NCBI GenBank assembly: GCA_016938175.1
Contig: JAFGVE010000023.1
Coordinates: 62,001-126,000, forward strand
Source: Campylobacterales bacterium
GTDB lineage: Bacteria > Campylobacterota > Campylobacteria > Campylobacterales > Sulfurimonadaceae
Direction: 5' to 3'
DNA: 64,000 nt
This document shows positions 8,691-17,953 of this stretch, piece by piece. Each line of letters opens with the position of its first letter. The first letter of the stretch is position 1. Below the pieces are notes generated by a model. That model saw only the letters and a program-made list of their open reading frames with translations, made no database searches and was not told the DNA's origin. Position numbers and translations under genes: made by a program.

Positions 8691-9167
8691 CTATCTCTCT
8701 AATGCGACTGCGCCGCTTCTTACAATCTCTTTTGGGTTATAGCGTTTAATAACAGTTAAAAAGTTATCAACACGTTGTGGTTCATCTGCAACCATAGCGA
8801 TAACCACATTTTCACTTGAATTTACAATTTTTCCATTATATGCACGACATAAAGTGTCTATATCTGTAAGATTTTCAGTTACAGGAAACTTCACAAGAGC
8901 CATCTCTTTTTCAACCATATCACAGTGCTCATAAACACGTAAAACAGGAACAAGCTTATGAAGCTGTTTTGTAATCTGCTCTATAACACGCACTGAACCA
9001 GCAGTAACAATTGTTAAACGTGAGTACTTAGTATCTGGAATTGGAGCTACAGTCAATGATGTAATGTTATAACCACGTCCAGAGAAAAGGTTTGTAATAC
9101 GAGAGAGAACACTCGCCTCGTTTATAACAATAACAGAAACAACTCTTCTTTCATTACTTTCAGTCAC
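8691..9167 (-). CDS. ilvH: Acetolactate synthase, small regulatory subunit
   Basis: 158-residue regulatory subunit that binds valine and controls acetolactate synthase. An N-terminal ACT domain (VVSVIVINEASVLSRITNLFSGRGYN) is followed by a second ACT-like half, the usual plan for about 160 residues. The start codon is GTG and shares one base with the ilvB stop (TAGTG), with GGAGA seven bases upstream, so translation is coupled to ilvB. Feedback inhibition by valine is known for the family. Confidence 0.95.
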   Translation of the reverse strand: MTESNERRVVSVIVINEASVLSRITNLFSGRGYNITSLTVAPIPDTKYSRLTIVTAGSVRVIEQITKQLHKLVPVLRVYEHCDMVEKEMALVKFPVTENLTDIDTLCRAYNGKIVNSSENVVIAMVADEPQRVDNFLTVIKRYNPKEIVRSGAVALER

Positions 9168-10864
9168 TATTTTGTCTCCTTTTTCTCTAATAACATCATA
9201 TTAAACAGACTTCCACCTGCTGGAACCATTGGCATAACGTTTTCATGTCTCTCAACCATAACTTCAATAAACGCAACTACATTTTTTTCTACTGCATCTT
9301 TAAGTGCTGCATCAAACTCTTCTTTTGTTGTAACTCTATACCCTATACCACCAAAAGCCTCTGAGAGCTTTACAAAGTCGGGTTGTACTGATAAGTCAGT
9401 TTCAGAGTGACGTTTGTCATAAAAAAGCGTCTGCCACTGACGTACCATACCAAGGTAGTTATTATTTAAAATGATATTTATAACTGGTATTTTTTTCTCA
9501 ACTGCCGTCATAAGTTCTTGAACATTCATAAGAATAGAACCATCACCCGTGAAGTTAATTGAAACTTTTTCAGGAGCCGCTACTTTGACACCCATAGCCG
9601 CTGGAAAACCAAATCCCATAGTCCCAAGTCCACCAGAACTTATCCATTGACGTGGACGAGAAAATGGATAGAACTGTGCTGCCCACATCTGGTGCTGTCC
9701 AACGTCTGTAGAGATATTTGCATCATCACCTAAAAGTTGACCAACTCTTTCAATTACCCATTGTGGCTTAATTCGCTCACTATCTTCATGATACATTAAA
9801 GGATGTAATTCATCAAAATTCGCTATAGTCTCTCTCCAGCCCTCATAACGTGTACTGTCTACAAGATTTACACTCTCCAGCATATCTTCTACAACACTTT
9901 TTACATCACCAACAATTGGATAGTCTGCGTTTACAAGCTTTGAGATAGAAGCAGGATCAATATCAACATGGATAATATCTGCACCTTTAGCAAATTCAGA
10001 AAGTTTTCCCGTAACACGGTCATCAAATCTTGCACCTAAAGCAATAACTAAATCTGTTTCACTCATAGCCATATTAGCTGCATATGAACCGTGCATTCCA
10101 AGCATAGAGATTAGCATAGGATCATCGTATGAAAGTACACCTCTAGCCATAAATGTTTCAACCGCAGGAATTTGTGTTTTTTGCACTAACTCTCGAACCT
10201 CATACGCTGCATTTGAGTTAATGATTCCACCACCAAGATAAAAGAGTGGACGTCTTGCTTTTGCAATCGCTTCCATTGCCTTTTTAATTTGGCGTGGATT
10301 CCCTTTTATGTGTGGCTTATATGTCTCTAAGTCAAGTTCAATATCATAATTAAACTCTTCAATCTGAGCTGTTACATCTTTTGGAATGTCAACATGAACA
10401 GGACCTGGACGACCAGAATTAGCAATATAAAATGCTTCTTTGAGTATACGTGGTAAATCTTTTGCATCAGTAACTAAATAGTTGTGTTTCGTACATGGAC
10501 GTGAAATACCAATTGCATCTATCTCCTGAAAACCGTCCGTACCTATAAGACTCATAGGCACTTGACCAGAGATAACGACTAATGGAATTGAGTCCATATA
10601 AGCATCTGCAAGACCTGTTACAGCATTTGTAAAACCTGGTCCAGATGTAATCATTGCTACGCCAACTTTTCCGCTCGCTTTTGCATAACCTTCTGCAGCA
10701 TGGACTGCTGCTTGCTCGTGGCGCGTTAAGATATGCTCAAATCCATCTTGTTTATAGATTTCATCATAGACATTCATAATAGCTCCGCCAGGGTAACCAA
10801 ATACTGTTGTTACACCCTCTGCGATAAAGGCCTCAATGACCATTTGCGCACCGCTTATTTGCAT
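9167..10864 (-). CDS. ilvB: Acetolactate synthase, large catalytic subunit
   Basis: 565-residue TPP enzyme condensing two pyruvates, or pyruvate with 2-oxobutyrate, in valine/leucine/isoleucine synthesis. The TPP-activating Glu lies in LTRHEQAAVHAAEGYAKA; ITSGPGFTNAVTGLADAYMD and the Mg/TPP motif GDGSILMNVQELMT...NIILNNN are intact. FAD-domain residues are present in GARFDDRVTGK. AGGAGA precedes the ATG. ilvB has its own promoter and heads ilvB-ilvH-lpxD-small ORF. ilvA lies on the same strand further upstream, so the isoleucine precursor enzyme is nearby but separately promoted. Confidence 0.96.
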   Translation of the reverse strand: MQISGAQMVIEAFIAEGVTTVFGYPGGAIMNVYDEIYKQDGFEHILTRHEQAAVHAAEGYAKASGKVGVAMITSGPGFTNAVTGLADAYMDSIPLVVISGQVPMSLIGTDGFQEIDAIGISRPCTKHNYLVTDAKDLPRILKEAFYIANSGRPGPVHVDIPKDVTAQIEEFNYDIELDLETYKPHIKGNPRQIKKAMEAIAKARRPLFYLGGGIINSNAAYEVRELVQKTQIPAVETFMARGVLSYDDPMLISMLGMHGSYAANMAMSETDLVIALGARFDDRVTGKLSEFAKGADIIHVDIDPASISKLVNADYPIVGDVKSVVEDMLESVNLVDSTRYEGWRETIANFDELHPLMYHEDSERIKPQWVIERVGQLLGDDANISTDVGQHQMWAAQFYPFSRPRQWISSGGLGTMGFGFPAAMGVKVAAPEKVSINFTGDGSILMNVQELMTAVEKKIPVINIILNNNYLGMVRQWQTLFYDKRHSETDLSVQPDFVKLSEAFGGIGYRVTTKEEFDAALKDAVEKNVVAFIEVMVERHENVMPMVPAGGSLFNMMLLEKKETK

Positions 10865-10909
10865 GAAAAGTCTCCTATGTAAAATTATAATTTTTCAAAA
10901 AATTACGCG

Positions 10910-10915
10910 ATTATA
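10910..10915 (-). promoter_or_regulatory. Predicted -10 box of ilvB operon
   Basis: TATAAT on the minus strand (in CTGTATAATCGCG), giving a leader of about 40 bases before ilvB. The leader contains an AT inverted repeat (10889-10904, AATTTTT / AAAAATT) and AGGAGA. I see no attenuator peptide or T-box. Confidence 0.6.
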
Positions 10916-10969
10916 CAGAAATTGAACTATGATTGAGGTTAAAGAGGGATTTATATAACTATCTAAAAG

Positions 10970-13096
10970 CTATTCTAAGATTGAGTGAACAATCATTGAG
11001 GGTCTCCACATATTAATTGAACCCTGAGTAAGATGTTCCAACGAGAGTTTTGATTGTGGATAAGTCTCTTTAAAATAATAAAAAAAGTTTTCAATTTGAT
11101 CTTGCAAACCGAAATTCAGCATATAGTTTTTAATTCCATTTTCCACTACTGCTTGGGGTTGCTTTTCATTTATTGCTTTTTCAAGTTGTGCCATATAGCA
11201 AAGACCAAAAATTGTACCTATAGCAACATATTTTGAAGATATTTTCATATATGCTTCGAGAGACTTTTCTAAACCTACGATATCTCCATCAACTGCATAC
11301 TTATTAGCTTTTGCAAGAACTTTATTCCACTCTTCTTGTAAAGTTTTTCCGTCTTCAGTCTCTTGTAGATCTTCAGTCTTTGCCATCATGTTGTATGCGG
11401 TTGCCATATCTTTTTCTTCAACTGCTTTAAAAAACTTTTGACGTGCATCTATATCTTGCATTAGTTCTCTAACTTCAAGCGCGAAATCCGGAAAATCAAT
11501 TAAAACACGTAATACTCTAAGAGCTCCATGAGTATCACCATTTTGAATAAGTGTTTGGGATTTAATATATAAAGTGTCTGCATAACGCATTAAAGATTCA
11601 TACTCAGGAAACTCTTGTAAAAATGGATGTTGCTTCAAAAGTTCAAAACTAATTTTAAAATCTTTTTGTCCAATTGAGACACGAAAACGTTTGTAAACTT
11701 CTCCCTGTGTTAAAAGTTCCTGAATTAATTTCGTTTTTTCACTTATACCTCTATAAGGTGATAAAATCTCTTTTGCTTTTTCTGCACCTTTAATTTCTAG
11801 TGAATATTTTTGTGCCAATGTAAAAGTTTTTTGCCAATTTACTTCCATCTGTTTATAGAGTTTTGAGTCTTTATAAATAGGATATTTATTTGCTAATGAA
11901 TAAGCTAGTGGGAGTTTTCCTTGTTGTATAAAAAGTTTAAATTTATCAAACTCTTCATAATCCTTTATAACTTGTTGCATAATTCTATTTTTCGAAGGAA
12001 CATTTTTAAAGTTTTTAAAGAGAAGAACTGCCTTGTTTTTATCCCCATTTTGCAGAGCCACAACTGCTTTTTCAAGTGTTTTTTCCCATAAATTAGCAAC
12101 TAAATCGTAAATCGCTGTATATGCTAGAATTGGATTATACTCAGTGGAGTTTTGAATGGCTTCAAACTCTTTTTGTACGAGAAGTTCTTTGAGTTTATCT
12201 TCTCCTTCATAAATGTCATAGGCAATTAAAAAACCATCTTCCGTTCCCAAAAGCAGGTGATGACTCTCATCATCAAACTCCATTGCAGTAATTGGAGAGG
12301 TAATTTTGATATATTTTGGTGAGAGCAACTCATAGGTATGAAGATTATAAACCAGTACATATCCTAAAGCAGTTCCTAAAAAAAGAAACTTCTCATCTCC
12401 ACTGATACACATTTTTATAACATCATCATGAATTCCCTGAAGCCTATCAATAACTGAAAGTGTTGTTAAATCCCAAATAATTGCATTAGCATCTTTATCA
12501 ATACTAATGAGCTTATTTTTATGAAAAAATGCAACATGCATTATAGGTGCACTATGGGCTTTTAACTTCCCTTTTGGAGTCATAGTAACGAGATTAAAGA
12601 TAGAAACCTTTCTATCATAGCTAACCGTTGCTACCCAGTTTCCATTATCGCTAAATGCTATATCATTAATTGTATCAATATGAACTGGCAGCGTAAAAAC
12701 AAGATTTCCGTTTTTAGTGTCCATAGCAAATGTTTTACCGTCATCACCACATGAGAACATATATCTGTTAAGAGGATCAATACCTACACAAGAGGCTTCT
12801 CCATGGTGTCTATCAACCTTGGTAATCATCTTTTTTGTCTCTGTACTGTAGAGTCTGGATTCTCGACAATCAGACGTGAGAGTAGCAAAATACTCACCAT
12901 TATTGCTAAAGGTAAAAATAGGAGCTTTATAGCGAAGATGAGTAATACTTGCTTTAAAACCATTAAGCATATCAAAGCTATCTTTATCTAAAAAACGTAT
13001 TGTCGTATCGGCATCAACAACAGCTAAGCGCTTGTCGTCAAATATTTTAAGTGATACTATAGCTCTTTTAATGCTTTTAGATTTTAAAATTTTCAT
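10970..13096 (-). CDS. WD40 beta-propeller protein with C-terminal helical repeats
   Basis: 708-residue protein with no signal peptide or membrane segment, so probably cytoplasmic. Residues 1-300 are WD40-like blades (for example AFSDNGNWVATVSYDRKVSIFNL and LISIDKDANAIIWDL). Residues 330-708 are all helical and contain three copies of a repeat of about 85 residues beginning at K385, R470 and K554 (KFKLFIQQGK, RFRVSIGQKD, KFFKAVEEKD), each with a (A/S)YxLxxxxPxL-like second helix. No known domain name fits the C-terminal half. It lies 3 bases after ilvA and is presumably cotranscribed; no functional link is evident. A propeller plus helical solenoid suggests a scaffold. Function unknown. Confidence 0.8.
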   Translation of the reverse strand: MKILKSKSIKRAIVSLKIFDDKRLAVVDADTTIRFLDKDSFDMLNGFKASITHLRYKAPIFTFSNNGEYFATLTSDCRESRLYSTETKKMITKVDRHHGEASCVGIDPLNRYMFSCGDDGKTFAMDTKNGNLVFTLPVHIDTINDIAFSDNGNWVATVSYDRKVSIFNLVTMTPKGKLKAHSAPIMHVAFFHKNKLISIDKDANAIIWDLTTLSVIDRLQGIHDDVIKMCISGDEKFLFLGTALGYVLVYNLHTYELLSPKYIKITSPITAMEFDDESHHLLLGTEDGFLIAYDIYEGEDKLKELLVQKEFEAIQNSTEYNPILAYTAIYDLVANLWEKTLEKAVVALQNGDKNKAVLLFKNFKNVPSKNRIMQQVIKDYEEFDKFKLFIQQGKLPLAYSLANKYPIYKDSKLYKQMEVNWQKTFTLAQKYSLEIKGAEKAKEILSPYRGISEKTKLIQELLTQGEVYKRFRVSIGQKDFKISFELLKQHPFLQEFPEYESLMRYADTLYIKSQTLIQNGDTHGALRVLRVLIDFPDFALEVRELMQDIDARQKFFKAVEEKDMATAYNMMAKTEDLQETEDGKTLQEEWNKVLAKANKYAVDGDIVGLEKSLEAYMKISSKYVAIGTIFGLCYMAQLEKAINEKQPQAVVENGIKNYMLNFGLQDQIENFFYYFKETYPQSKLSLEHLTQGSINMWRPSMIVHSILE

Positions 13097-13099
13097 ACA

Positions 13100-14305
13100 C
13101 TACCTGCTTCTAAGATAACCCTCTTTTTGCAAGGTATCACGTATTTGCTTTTGGTGTTCCTTGCCTTTTGTTTCCATATGTACAGTCACGTTTGCATCCC
13201 CATAATCTAAGGAGATTGCTGTTCTGTCATAAGAGATATGGACTATATTTGCATTTAAGTCTTGTAAAATCTGAGTAAAACGCATAAGTGAACCAGGCTT
13301 ATCTATAAGCGTTACAGTCAACTTCATCTTACGTCCTGACTTTAAAAGACCTTTTTCAATAATGACAGAGAGAAGTGTTACATCCATATTGCCACCGCTT
13401 AAGACAACAGCAACTTTTTTATTTTTAATATCTGTAACTTTATTATGTAAAAGCGCAGCCACACCAACGGCACCTGCCCCTTCAACAACAAGCTTTTGCT
13501 TCTCTAAAAGATATAAAATTGCACTTGCTATCTCCTCATCATCTACAGAGATAACTTCATCAACATATTTGAGTGCATACTCCAAAGTTATAGACGATGT
13601 ATCGCGAACAGCTATACCATCTGCAATGGTTCTTACACTTGTCGAATCAATAGGTGTTTTTAACTCAAAAGAGTTTTTAAAAGCCGGTGCGCCACTTGCA
13701 CTCACCCCAATAACACGTATAGAAGGATTACTCTGTTTAATAGCAGTTGCAACACCTGCAATAAGTCCTCCACCACCGATTGGTACGATGATAGTATCAA
13801 GCTCTTCACAGTTTTCAAGAATCTCTAAACCAATGGTTCCCTGCCCCGCAATAACTTCCGCATCTTCAAATGGATGTACAAAAGTTAAAGAGTGTTTTGT
13901 TCCATACTCTATTGCGTAAGCATAGGCTTCATCGTAATTTCCACCCGCTAAAATAACCTCTGCACCATAATGTTTTACACCATTAATTTTTGTCAAGGGT
14001 GTTGATTCTGGCATAACAATAACTGCACGAATATTAAACAAGGATGCAGAGAGTGCAACGCCCTGTGCATGATTTCCTGCACTTGCTGCAATCACACCAC
14101 AAGCTCTTTGATCTTCGGTTAAAGAGGCTATTTTATTATATGCTCCACGAATTTTAAAAGCGCCCGTAATTTGAAGGTTCTCTTTTTTTAAATAAATCTC
14201 TGCGGAACTTATCTCACTCAAATAAGGGGCGTAGGCGAGAGGTGTTCTTGCAATAACACTCTCTATAGCTTTACGGGCATCTTGAATTTTTTCTAAATGT
14301 ATCAA
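13100..14305 (-). CDS. ilvA: Threonine ammonia-lyase (threonine dehydratase)
   Basis: 401-residue PLP enzyme deaminating threonine to 2-oxobutyrate for isoleucine synthesis. The PLP lysine lies in ENLQITGAFKIRGAYNKI; AASAGNHAQGVA, the phosphate-binding GGGGLIAG and the Ser-containing VVLSGGNMD are intact. One C-terminal ACT domain (residues about 325-400, KLTVTLIDKPGSLMRF) is present, as in the short IlvA/TdcB-with-ACT form. The start is TTG, with GAGAGA four bases upstream; no ATG is available near the conserved N-terminus. It precedes the WD40 gene by 3 bases. Confidence 0.92.
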   Translation of the reverse strand: MIHLEKIQDARKAIESVIARTPLAYAPYLSEISSAEIYLKKENLQITGAFKIRGAYNKIASLTEDQRACGVIAASAGNHAQGVALSASLFNIRAVIVMPESTPLTKINGVKHYGAEVILAGGNYDEAYAYAIEYGTKHSLTFVHPFEDAEVIAGQGTIGLEILENCEELDTIIVPIGGGGLIAGVATAIKQSNPSIRVIGVSASGAPAFKNSFELKTPIDSTSVRTIADGIAVRDTSSITLEYALKYVDEVISVDDEEIASAILYLLEKQKLVVEGAGAVGVAALLHNKVTDIKNKKVAVVLSGGNMDVTLLSVIIEKGLLKSGRKMKLTVTLIDKPGSLMRFTQILQDLNANIVHISYDRTAISLDYGDANVTVHMETKGKEHQKQIRDTLQKEGYLRSR

Positions 14306-14318
14306 CTAATCTCTCGTT

Positions 14319-14744
14319 TTACAGGTTTCTATGTTCTACCATACTACAATGGCTTTGTACGACTTTCATCCCAGCATCTTCAGCTTTTTGTGCTGCAGCA
14401 TTATTCACAATACCCTTTTGTGTCCAAAAAACTTTTACATTTCCTTTTTCAATACAGGCATCTGCAATTGCACCAAGAGCATCTGGCTTTCTAAAAATAT
14501 CTACCATATCAACATCAAAAGGAATTTCTAATAGAGAACGGTACACTTTTTCACCTAAGATGGTCTCTTCTTTTGGATATACGGGAATTATTGTATATCC
14601 AGCCTCTTTTAAATATTTTGCAACTTTATGAGAATCTTTTGTCTCATCTGGTGAGAGTCCTAAAATAGCTATAGTTTTTACTGTGTCAAAAATCTCTTTA
14701 ATCTCTTCTTTGTTTGAATTAACACTTGGAAATTCACACTCCAC
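14319..14744 (-). CDS. CoA-binding protein, YccU type
   Basis: 141-residue single-domain Rossmann protein of the CoA_binding_2 family. Visible are TIAILGLSPDETKDSHKVAKYL (nucleotide-binding turn), GYTIIPVYPKEETILGEKVY and the C-terminal VVQSHCSMVEHR segment. Members bind CoA, but no enzymatic role is established. The start is GTG with AAGGAG five bases upstream. A predicted promoter lies just upstream, and ilvA starts 13 bases after its stop, so it probably leads a CoA-binding protein-ilvA-WD40 unit. Confidence 0.85.
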   Translation of the reverse strand: MECEFPSVNSNKEEIKEIFDTVKTIAILGLSPDETKDSHKVAKYLKEAGYTIIPVYPKEETILGEKVYRSLLEIPFDVDMVDIFRKPDALGAIADACIEKGNVKVFWTQKGIVNNAAAQKAEDAGMKVVQSHCSMVEHRNL

Positions 14745-14785
14745 AACGGCTCCTTAAAATATATATATGTTTAATTAAAACATTT

Positions 14786-14791
14786 ATTATA
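14786..14791 (-). promoter_or_regulatory. Predicted -10 box upstream of CoA-binding protein / ilvA
   Basis: Minus-strand TATAAT in GCTATAATAAATG, about 41 bases before the GTG start. Just downstream, within the leader, is an inverted repeat ATGTTT-AATTA-AAACAT (14767-14783) that could be an operator or be chance in AT-rich DNA. Confidence 0.55.
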
Positions 14792-14799
14792 GCGAAAAG

Positions 14800-15543
14800 C
14801 TACAGGATTTTCTCTTGCCCTAGCCTATAAAGCGCAAAATCATACTTTAGCGGATCATCACCATCAAACTCTTTGAGTTTTTCAGTCAGTTCAATAGCAG
14901 CCTGCAAATCATACGTTTTTCTCTTCAGTAAACCTAATCTTTGACTTGTATGAAAAGTATGTGTATCTAAAGGAATAATCAAATCACTCAAGGTGACTCC
15001 TTGCCACAATCCCATATCAATAGCATCATCTCTCACCATCCAACGTAAATACATCATCCAGCGTTTGAGTGCACCTGCACCTTTTGTTTTATCTGAAACT
15101 TTTGAGAGTAAAAAATCATATCCGCTTGAGTTGTGCGTATAGTATTGCCGCAATCTCTCAATGAGCCTGGAAAGACCATCTAAAACACTTCTTTTCTGGA
15201 GATACCCTTCTAAAAAAACAGCTTCTAAACTACTATGTACATTGAAACGTTTAAGAGCTATAAATAGTGCTATTATGTCCTCACTTTTTTGAAAACGGTA
15301 GTAATGGTTTTGCAGGGCATCTCTTATTACATCATCACTCTTTGTAAGCAGAGAAAAATCTAATGACTCTAAAAACTTTACAATTTGCTTGACACTACCG
15401 TATGAAAAAAGTGCACAGATAAGTGCAACACTCTCATCATTATACTTGTGTGCCACAATAATTGGATCTAGCTTCTCCTGATTTACTTCTGTAGCTATAT
15501 TACGCTTTTTAACCTCTTTGTCGAGTATTTCTTTTATATTCAA
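14800..15543 (-). CDS. TIGR02757 (DUF2400) family protein
   Basis: 247-residue soluble protein of a conserved family with no assigned activity. Family-typical segments are ALICALFSYGSVKQIVKFL, the RYQKSEDI-like stretch (here YRFQKSEDIIALF), LKRWMMYLRWMVRDDAIDMGLW, and IPLDTHTFHTSQRLGL. The alpha-helical layout with LDTH resembles helix-hairpin-helix glycosylase-like proteins, but that is only a suggestion. The start is TTG directly after the rpoN stop, with AGG about 8 bases upstream. It ends the S4-trpD-tsaE-lptB-rpoN operon. Confidence 0.85.
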   Translation of the reverse strand: MNIKEILDKEVKKRNIATEVNQEKLDPIIVAHKYNDESVALICALFSYGSVKQIVKFLESLDFSLLTKSDDVIRDALQNHYYRFQKSEDIIALFIALKRFNVHSSLEAVFLEGYLQKRSVLDGLSRLIERLRQYYTHNSSGYDFLLSKVSDKTKGAGALKRWMMYLRWMVRDDAIDMGLWQGVTLSDLIIPLDTHTFHTSQRLGLLKRKTYDLQAAIELTEKLKEFDGDDPLKYDFALYRLGQEKIL

Positions 15544-16815
15544 CTATAGACCTAGTTGGTAAAGTTTTTTACGTTCACTTGAACCTGCAATATTTAACTG
15601 TTTTCTATATTTAGCAATCGTTCTTCGTACCATTTTTACTTTGAACTTATCTTGTATAAGTTCTAAAAGCTTCATGTCACTTAAAGGTTTTTCTCTGCTC
15701 TCTTCTTTGATGAGTCCTTGTAAAAACTCTTTAATTGCGGCATTTGAAACATCTTCATCGATTGCAGTTGTAAAAAACTCTTTCATGGCAAAAACACCAC
15801 GGTCGCAAGCTATATACTTGTTTGCTATAGCCCGAGAAATGGTTGAAGGATTATGTCCGAACTCATCTGCTAAAGTTTTCAAAGTCAAGGGCATTATCTG
15901 CCCACCTGTAAAAAACTCATACTGATACTCGACAATCATAAGTCCTACTTTATAAAGTGTGGCTTTTCTCATCTCAAGTGCATCCACCAAAGATTTTGCT
16001 TCTTTAATCTTCTGTGAAATAAACTCATGTTCAACACCATAATTGGTATCAATATGTATACTTGGATAGTAAGCATCATTAAGCTTTACTTCTATATTTT
16101 CATCCTCATTGAAGTAAATCATCAAATCGGGCACAATCTGTGCTGATTCTTCTTGATACTCTAAATTCGGAGGATTTTTAAACGTTGAGATAACTTTCAT
16201 AACCTCTGCAAAATGTTCATGTTTAGAGTAACTATATATCTCTTGTATATTATTAATTATCTCTAAGGCTAAACTATACGCACCATCAGAAATTTCAGCG
16301 TTTTCGAGTTGAAACAGGAAAGATTCAGCCAAATTACATGCGCCTATTCCAAGAGGTTCCAAATGTGCAAAACGGCGTCTTATTTTTTCAAAGTCATTAC
16401 TGCTAATCCCTTCTGATTGACAAAATTTTTCACTGTCTCCTTCATAATAGCCATTTTCATCCAAGTTTTCTATAACAAACAAGGCTATTTTTTGGGAAAT
16501 TGGAGTTGGAAAGAGTGGTGCTTGTATCTGTTCATCAAGTACCTCATAGAGTGTTCTACTTTGAAGTGTTAGTGCTTCTATCTGTTCTGTACGAGAATTA
16601 CTGACACTGCCTGAGATAACCTTCTTTGGAATTTTTTTCTCAAAATCCTCTTCATAGCCTGAAGAGACTTCAACAACCGGGTTTGCTTCTACAAACGGTG
16701 CCATTGCCTCACCTAAATCTGAAAGACTGGAGTGTAAAATAGGCAACCAGTTACGTAGAGTATTTGAAAGTTTATGTTTTGTTTCTACGCTCTGTGTTTG
16801 CCTTAATACTGCCAT
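15544..16815 (-). CDS. rpoN: RNA polymerase sigma-54 factor
   Basis: 423-residue sigma-54. The core-binding and activator-interacting N-terminal region is short and the usual Gln-rich segment is reduced. The C-terminal RpoN box is visible as RRTIAKYRK (residues 397-405, consensus RRTVAKYRE). The helix-turn-helix lies around GHNPSTISRAIANKYI, followed by the typical GVFAMKEFFT. In Campylobacterota RpoN drives the class II flagellar genes with an FlgR activator. It lies between lptB and a TIGR02757 gene; the lptB-rpoN pairing is widespread in Proteobacteria, and I recall tsaE-lptB-rpoN in C. jejuni. Confidence 0.96.
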   Translation of the reverse strand: MAVLRQTQSVETKHKLSNTLRNWLPILHSSLSDLGEAMAPFVEANPVVEVSSGYEEDFEKKIPKKVISGSVSNSRTEQIEALTLQSRTLYEVLDEQIQAPLFPTPISQKIALFVIENLDENGYYEGDSEKFCQSEGISSNDFEKIRRRFAHLEPLGIGACNLAESFLFQLENAEISDGAYSLALEIINNIQEIYSYSKHEHFAEVMKVISTFKNPPNLEYQEESAQIVPDLMIYFNEDENIEVKLNDAYYPSIHIDTNYGVEHEFISQKIKEAKSLVDALEMRKATLYKVGLMIVEYQYEFFTGGQIMPLTLKTLADEFGHNPSTISRAIANKYIACDRGVFAMKEFFTTAIDEDVSNAAIKEFLQGLIKEESREKPLSDMKLLELIQDKFKVKMVRRTIAKYRKQLNIAGSSERKKLYQLGL

Positions 16816-16824
16816 TTACTACTC

Positions 16825-17547
16825 TTACAGCCTAAAATTTTCGCCTAAATAGTGCTTACGAACATCTTCATTTTGTCCTATCTCTGCACTCGTACCACTT
16901 GCCAAAAGCTGTCCGGATTTAATAACATACGCCCTATCGCACACATCGAGTGTTTCACGAACATTATGGTCGGTAATGAGGACACCAATATCATAAGAGA
17001 CTAACTGATGGATAACTTTTTGAATATCCATAACCGCGATAGGGTCAACCCCTGCAAAAGGTTCATCCAAAAGAAGAAACTTTGGTTTATTTACAAGTGC
17101 ACGTGCAATCTCTACACGACGTCTTTCTCCCCCTGAAAGAGAGATACCTTTACGATAGCGTATAGGCTCAATGTTAAACATATCTAATAACTCAACTATA
17201 CGTGCTTCTTGTTCCTCTTTATCCTTAATACCGACCTCTGCTGCTACCAACAGATTTTCTTCTACTGTTAAATCCTTAAATATTGAGGCTTCTTGAGGCA
17301 AGTAGCCAATTCCTTTGAGTGCTCTTTGATGTAAAGGCATACCCACCAAGTCCTCTCCATCAAATAAAACACGTCCGTCACTCGCTTCGACTAAACCACA
17401 TATCATATAAAACGTAGTCGTTTTTCCTGCGCCGTTTGGTCCAAGAAGTCCAACAACTTCACCGCTTTTTACCTCAAGGCTCATTCCCCGTACAATTTCT
17501 AACTCTTTGATTCTCTTTTTGAGATCGACTGCCTTAAGCGTGTGCAT
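16825..17547 (-). CDS. lptB: LPS export ABC transporter ATP-binding protein
   Basis: 240-residue ATPase of the LptBFG machine, which extracts lipopolysaccharide or lipooligosaccharide from the inner membrane. Walker A (GPNGAGKTT), Q-loop (LPQEASIFKDLTVEEN), ABC signature (LSGGERRRVEIARAL), Walker B (FLLLDEPFAGVDPIAV) and H-loop (ITDHNVRETL) are all intact, and the Q-loop context is typical of LptB. It overlaps the end of tsaE by 14 bases and lies 9 bases ahead of rpoN. Confidence 0.95.
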   Translation of the reverse strand: MHTLKAVDLKKRIKELEIVRGMSLEVKSGEVVGLLGPNGAGKTTTFYMICGLVEASDGRVLFDGEDLVGMPLHQRALKGIGYLPQEASIFKDLTVEENLLVAAEVGIKDKEEQEARIVELLDMFNIEPIRYRKGISLSGGERRRVEIARALVNKPKFLLLDEPFAGVDPIAVMDIQKVIHQLVSYDIGVLITDHNVRETLDVCDRAYVIKSGQLLASGTSAEIGQNEDVRKHYLGENFRL

Positions 17548-17953
17548 AATCTACCTTGTACTCCCTCTGCGTATTAGAAACTTTTTCAATTTCAATAATA
17601 AGTGTATTTATACCTGCAGAATCTAAAATATCTACAAGCTCTTCATCACCCCACTCTACAAAATGTAGCCCCTCTTTATCAAGTTCTTCAAGCATTCCCA
17701 AAGAGATAAAATGCTCAAGTCCATGATTGTAGATATCGTAATGATAGATATTATTGTCATAACACTGTTGTAATGAAAAGGTAGGAGAAGTTACCTCGTC
17801 ATTGCCACCCAAAACTTTCACAAACTCTTTGACAAGTGTTGTTTTTCCTGCCGCCAAATCTCCTCGTAAAACAATGACACCACTGTTAAACTCTTTTAAA
17901 ACAGCTTCGACGAGTGTTGAAAGTTCTTCTAAAGGTAAGATATATCTGCTCAT
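17534..17953 (-). CDS. tsaE: tRNA threonylcarbamoyladenosine biosynthesis protein TsaE
   Basis: 139-residue P-loop ATPase that regulates the TsaBDE complex making t6A37 in ANN-decoding tRNAs. Walker A is GDLAAGKTTLVKEF; the switch region is SPTFSLQQCYD, and the late HFVEWGDEEL segment is diagnostic (family consensus LVEWPE). Length matches the usual 140-155. It overlaps the trpD stop by 4 bases (ATGA) and lptB by 14, so it is strictly cotranscribed. Confidence 0.93.
   Translation of the reverse strand: MSRYILPLEELSTLVEAVLKEFNSGVIVLRGDLAAGKTTLVKEFVKVLGGNDEVTSPTFSLQQCYDNNIYHYDIYNHGLEHFISLGMLEELDKEGLHFVEWGDEELVDILDSAGINTLIIEIEKVSNTQREYKVDYAHA

Noticed and set aside
10970-13096. NapL-like nitrate-reduction WD40 protein
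   Set aside because: No signal peptide, no nap genes nearby, and a long helical C-terminal half not expected in NapL.
13362-13919. 185-codon open frame on the plus strand opposite ilvA
   Set aside because: Low-complexity Ser/Ala/Thr/Pro translation that mirrors the ilvA codons; no ribosome binding site and fully covered by a certain gene.
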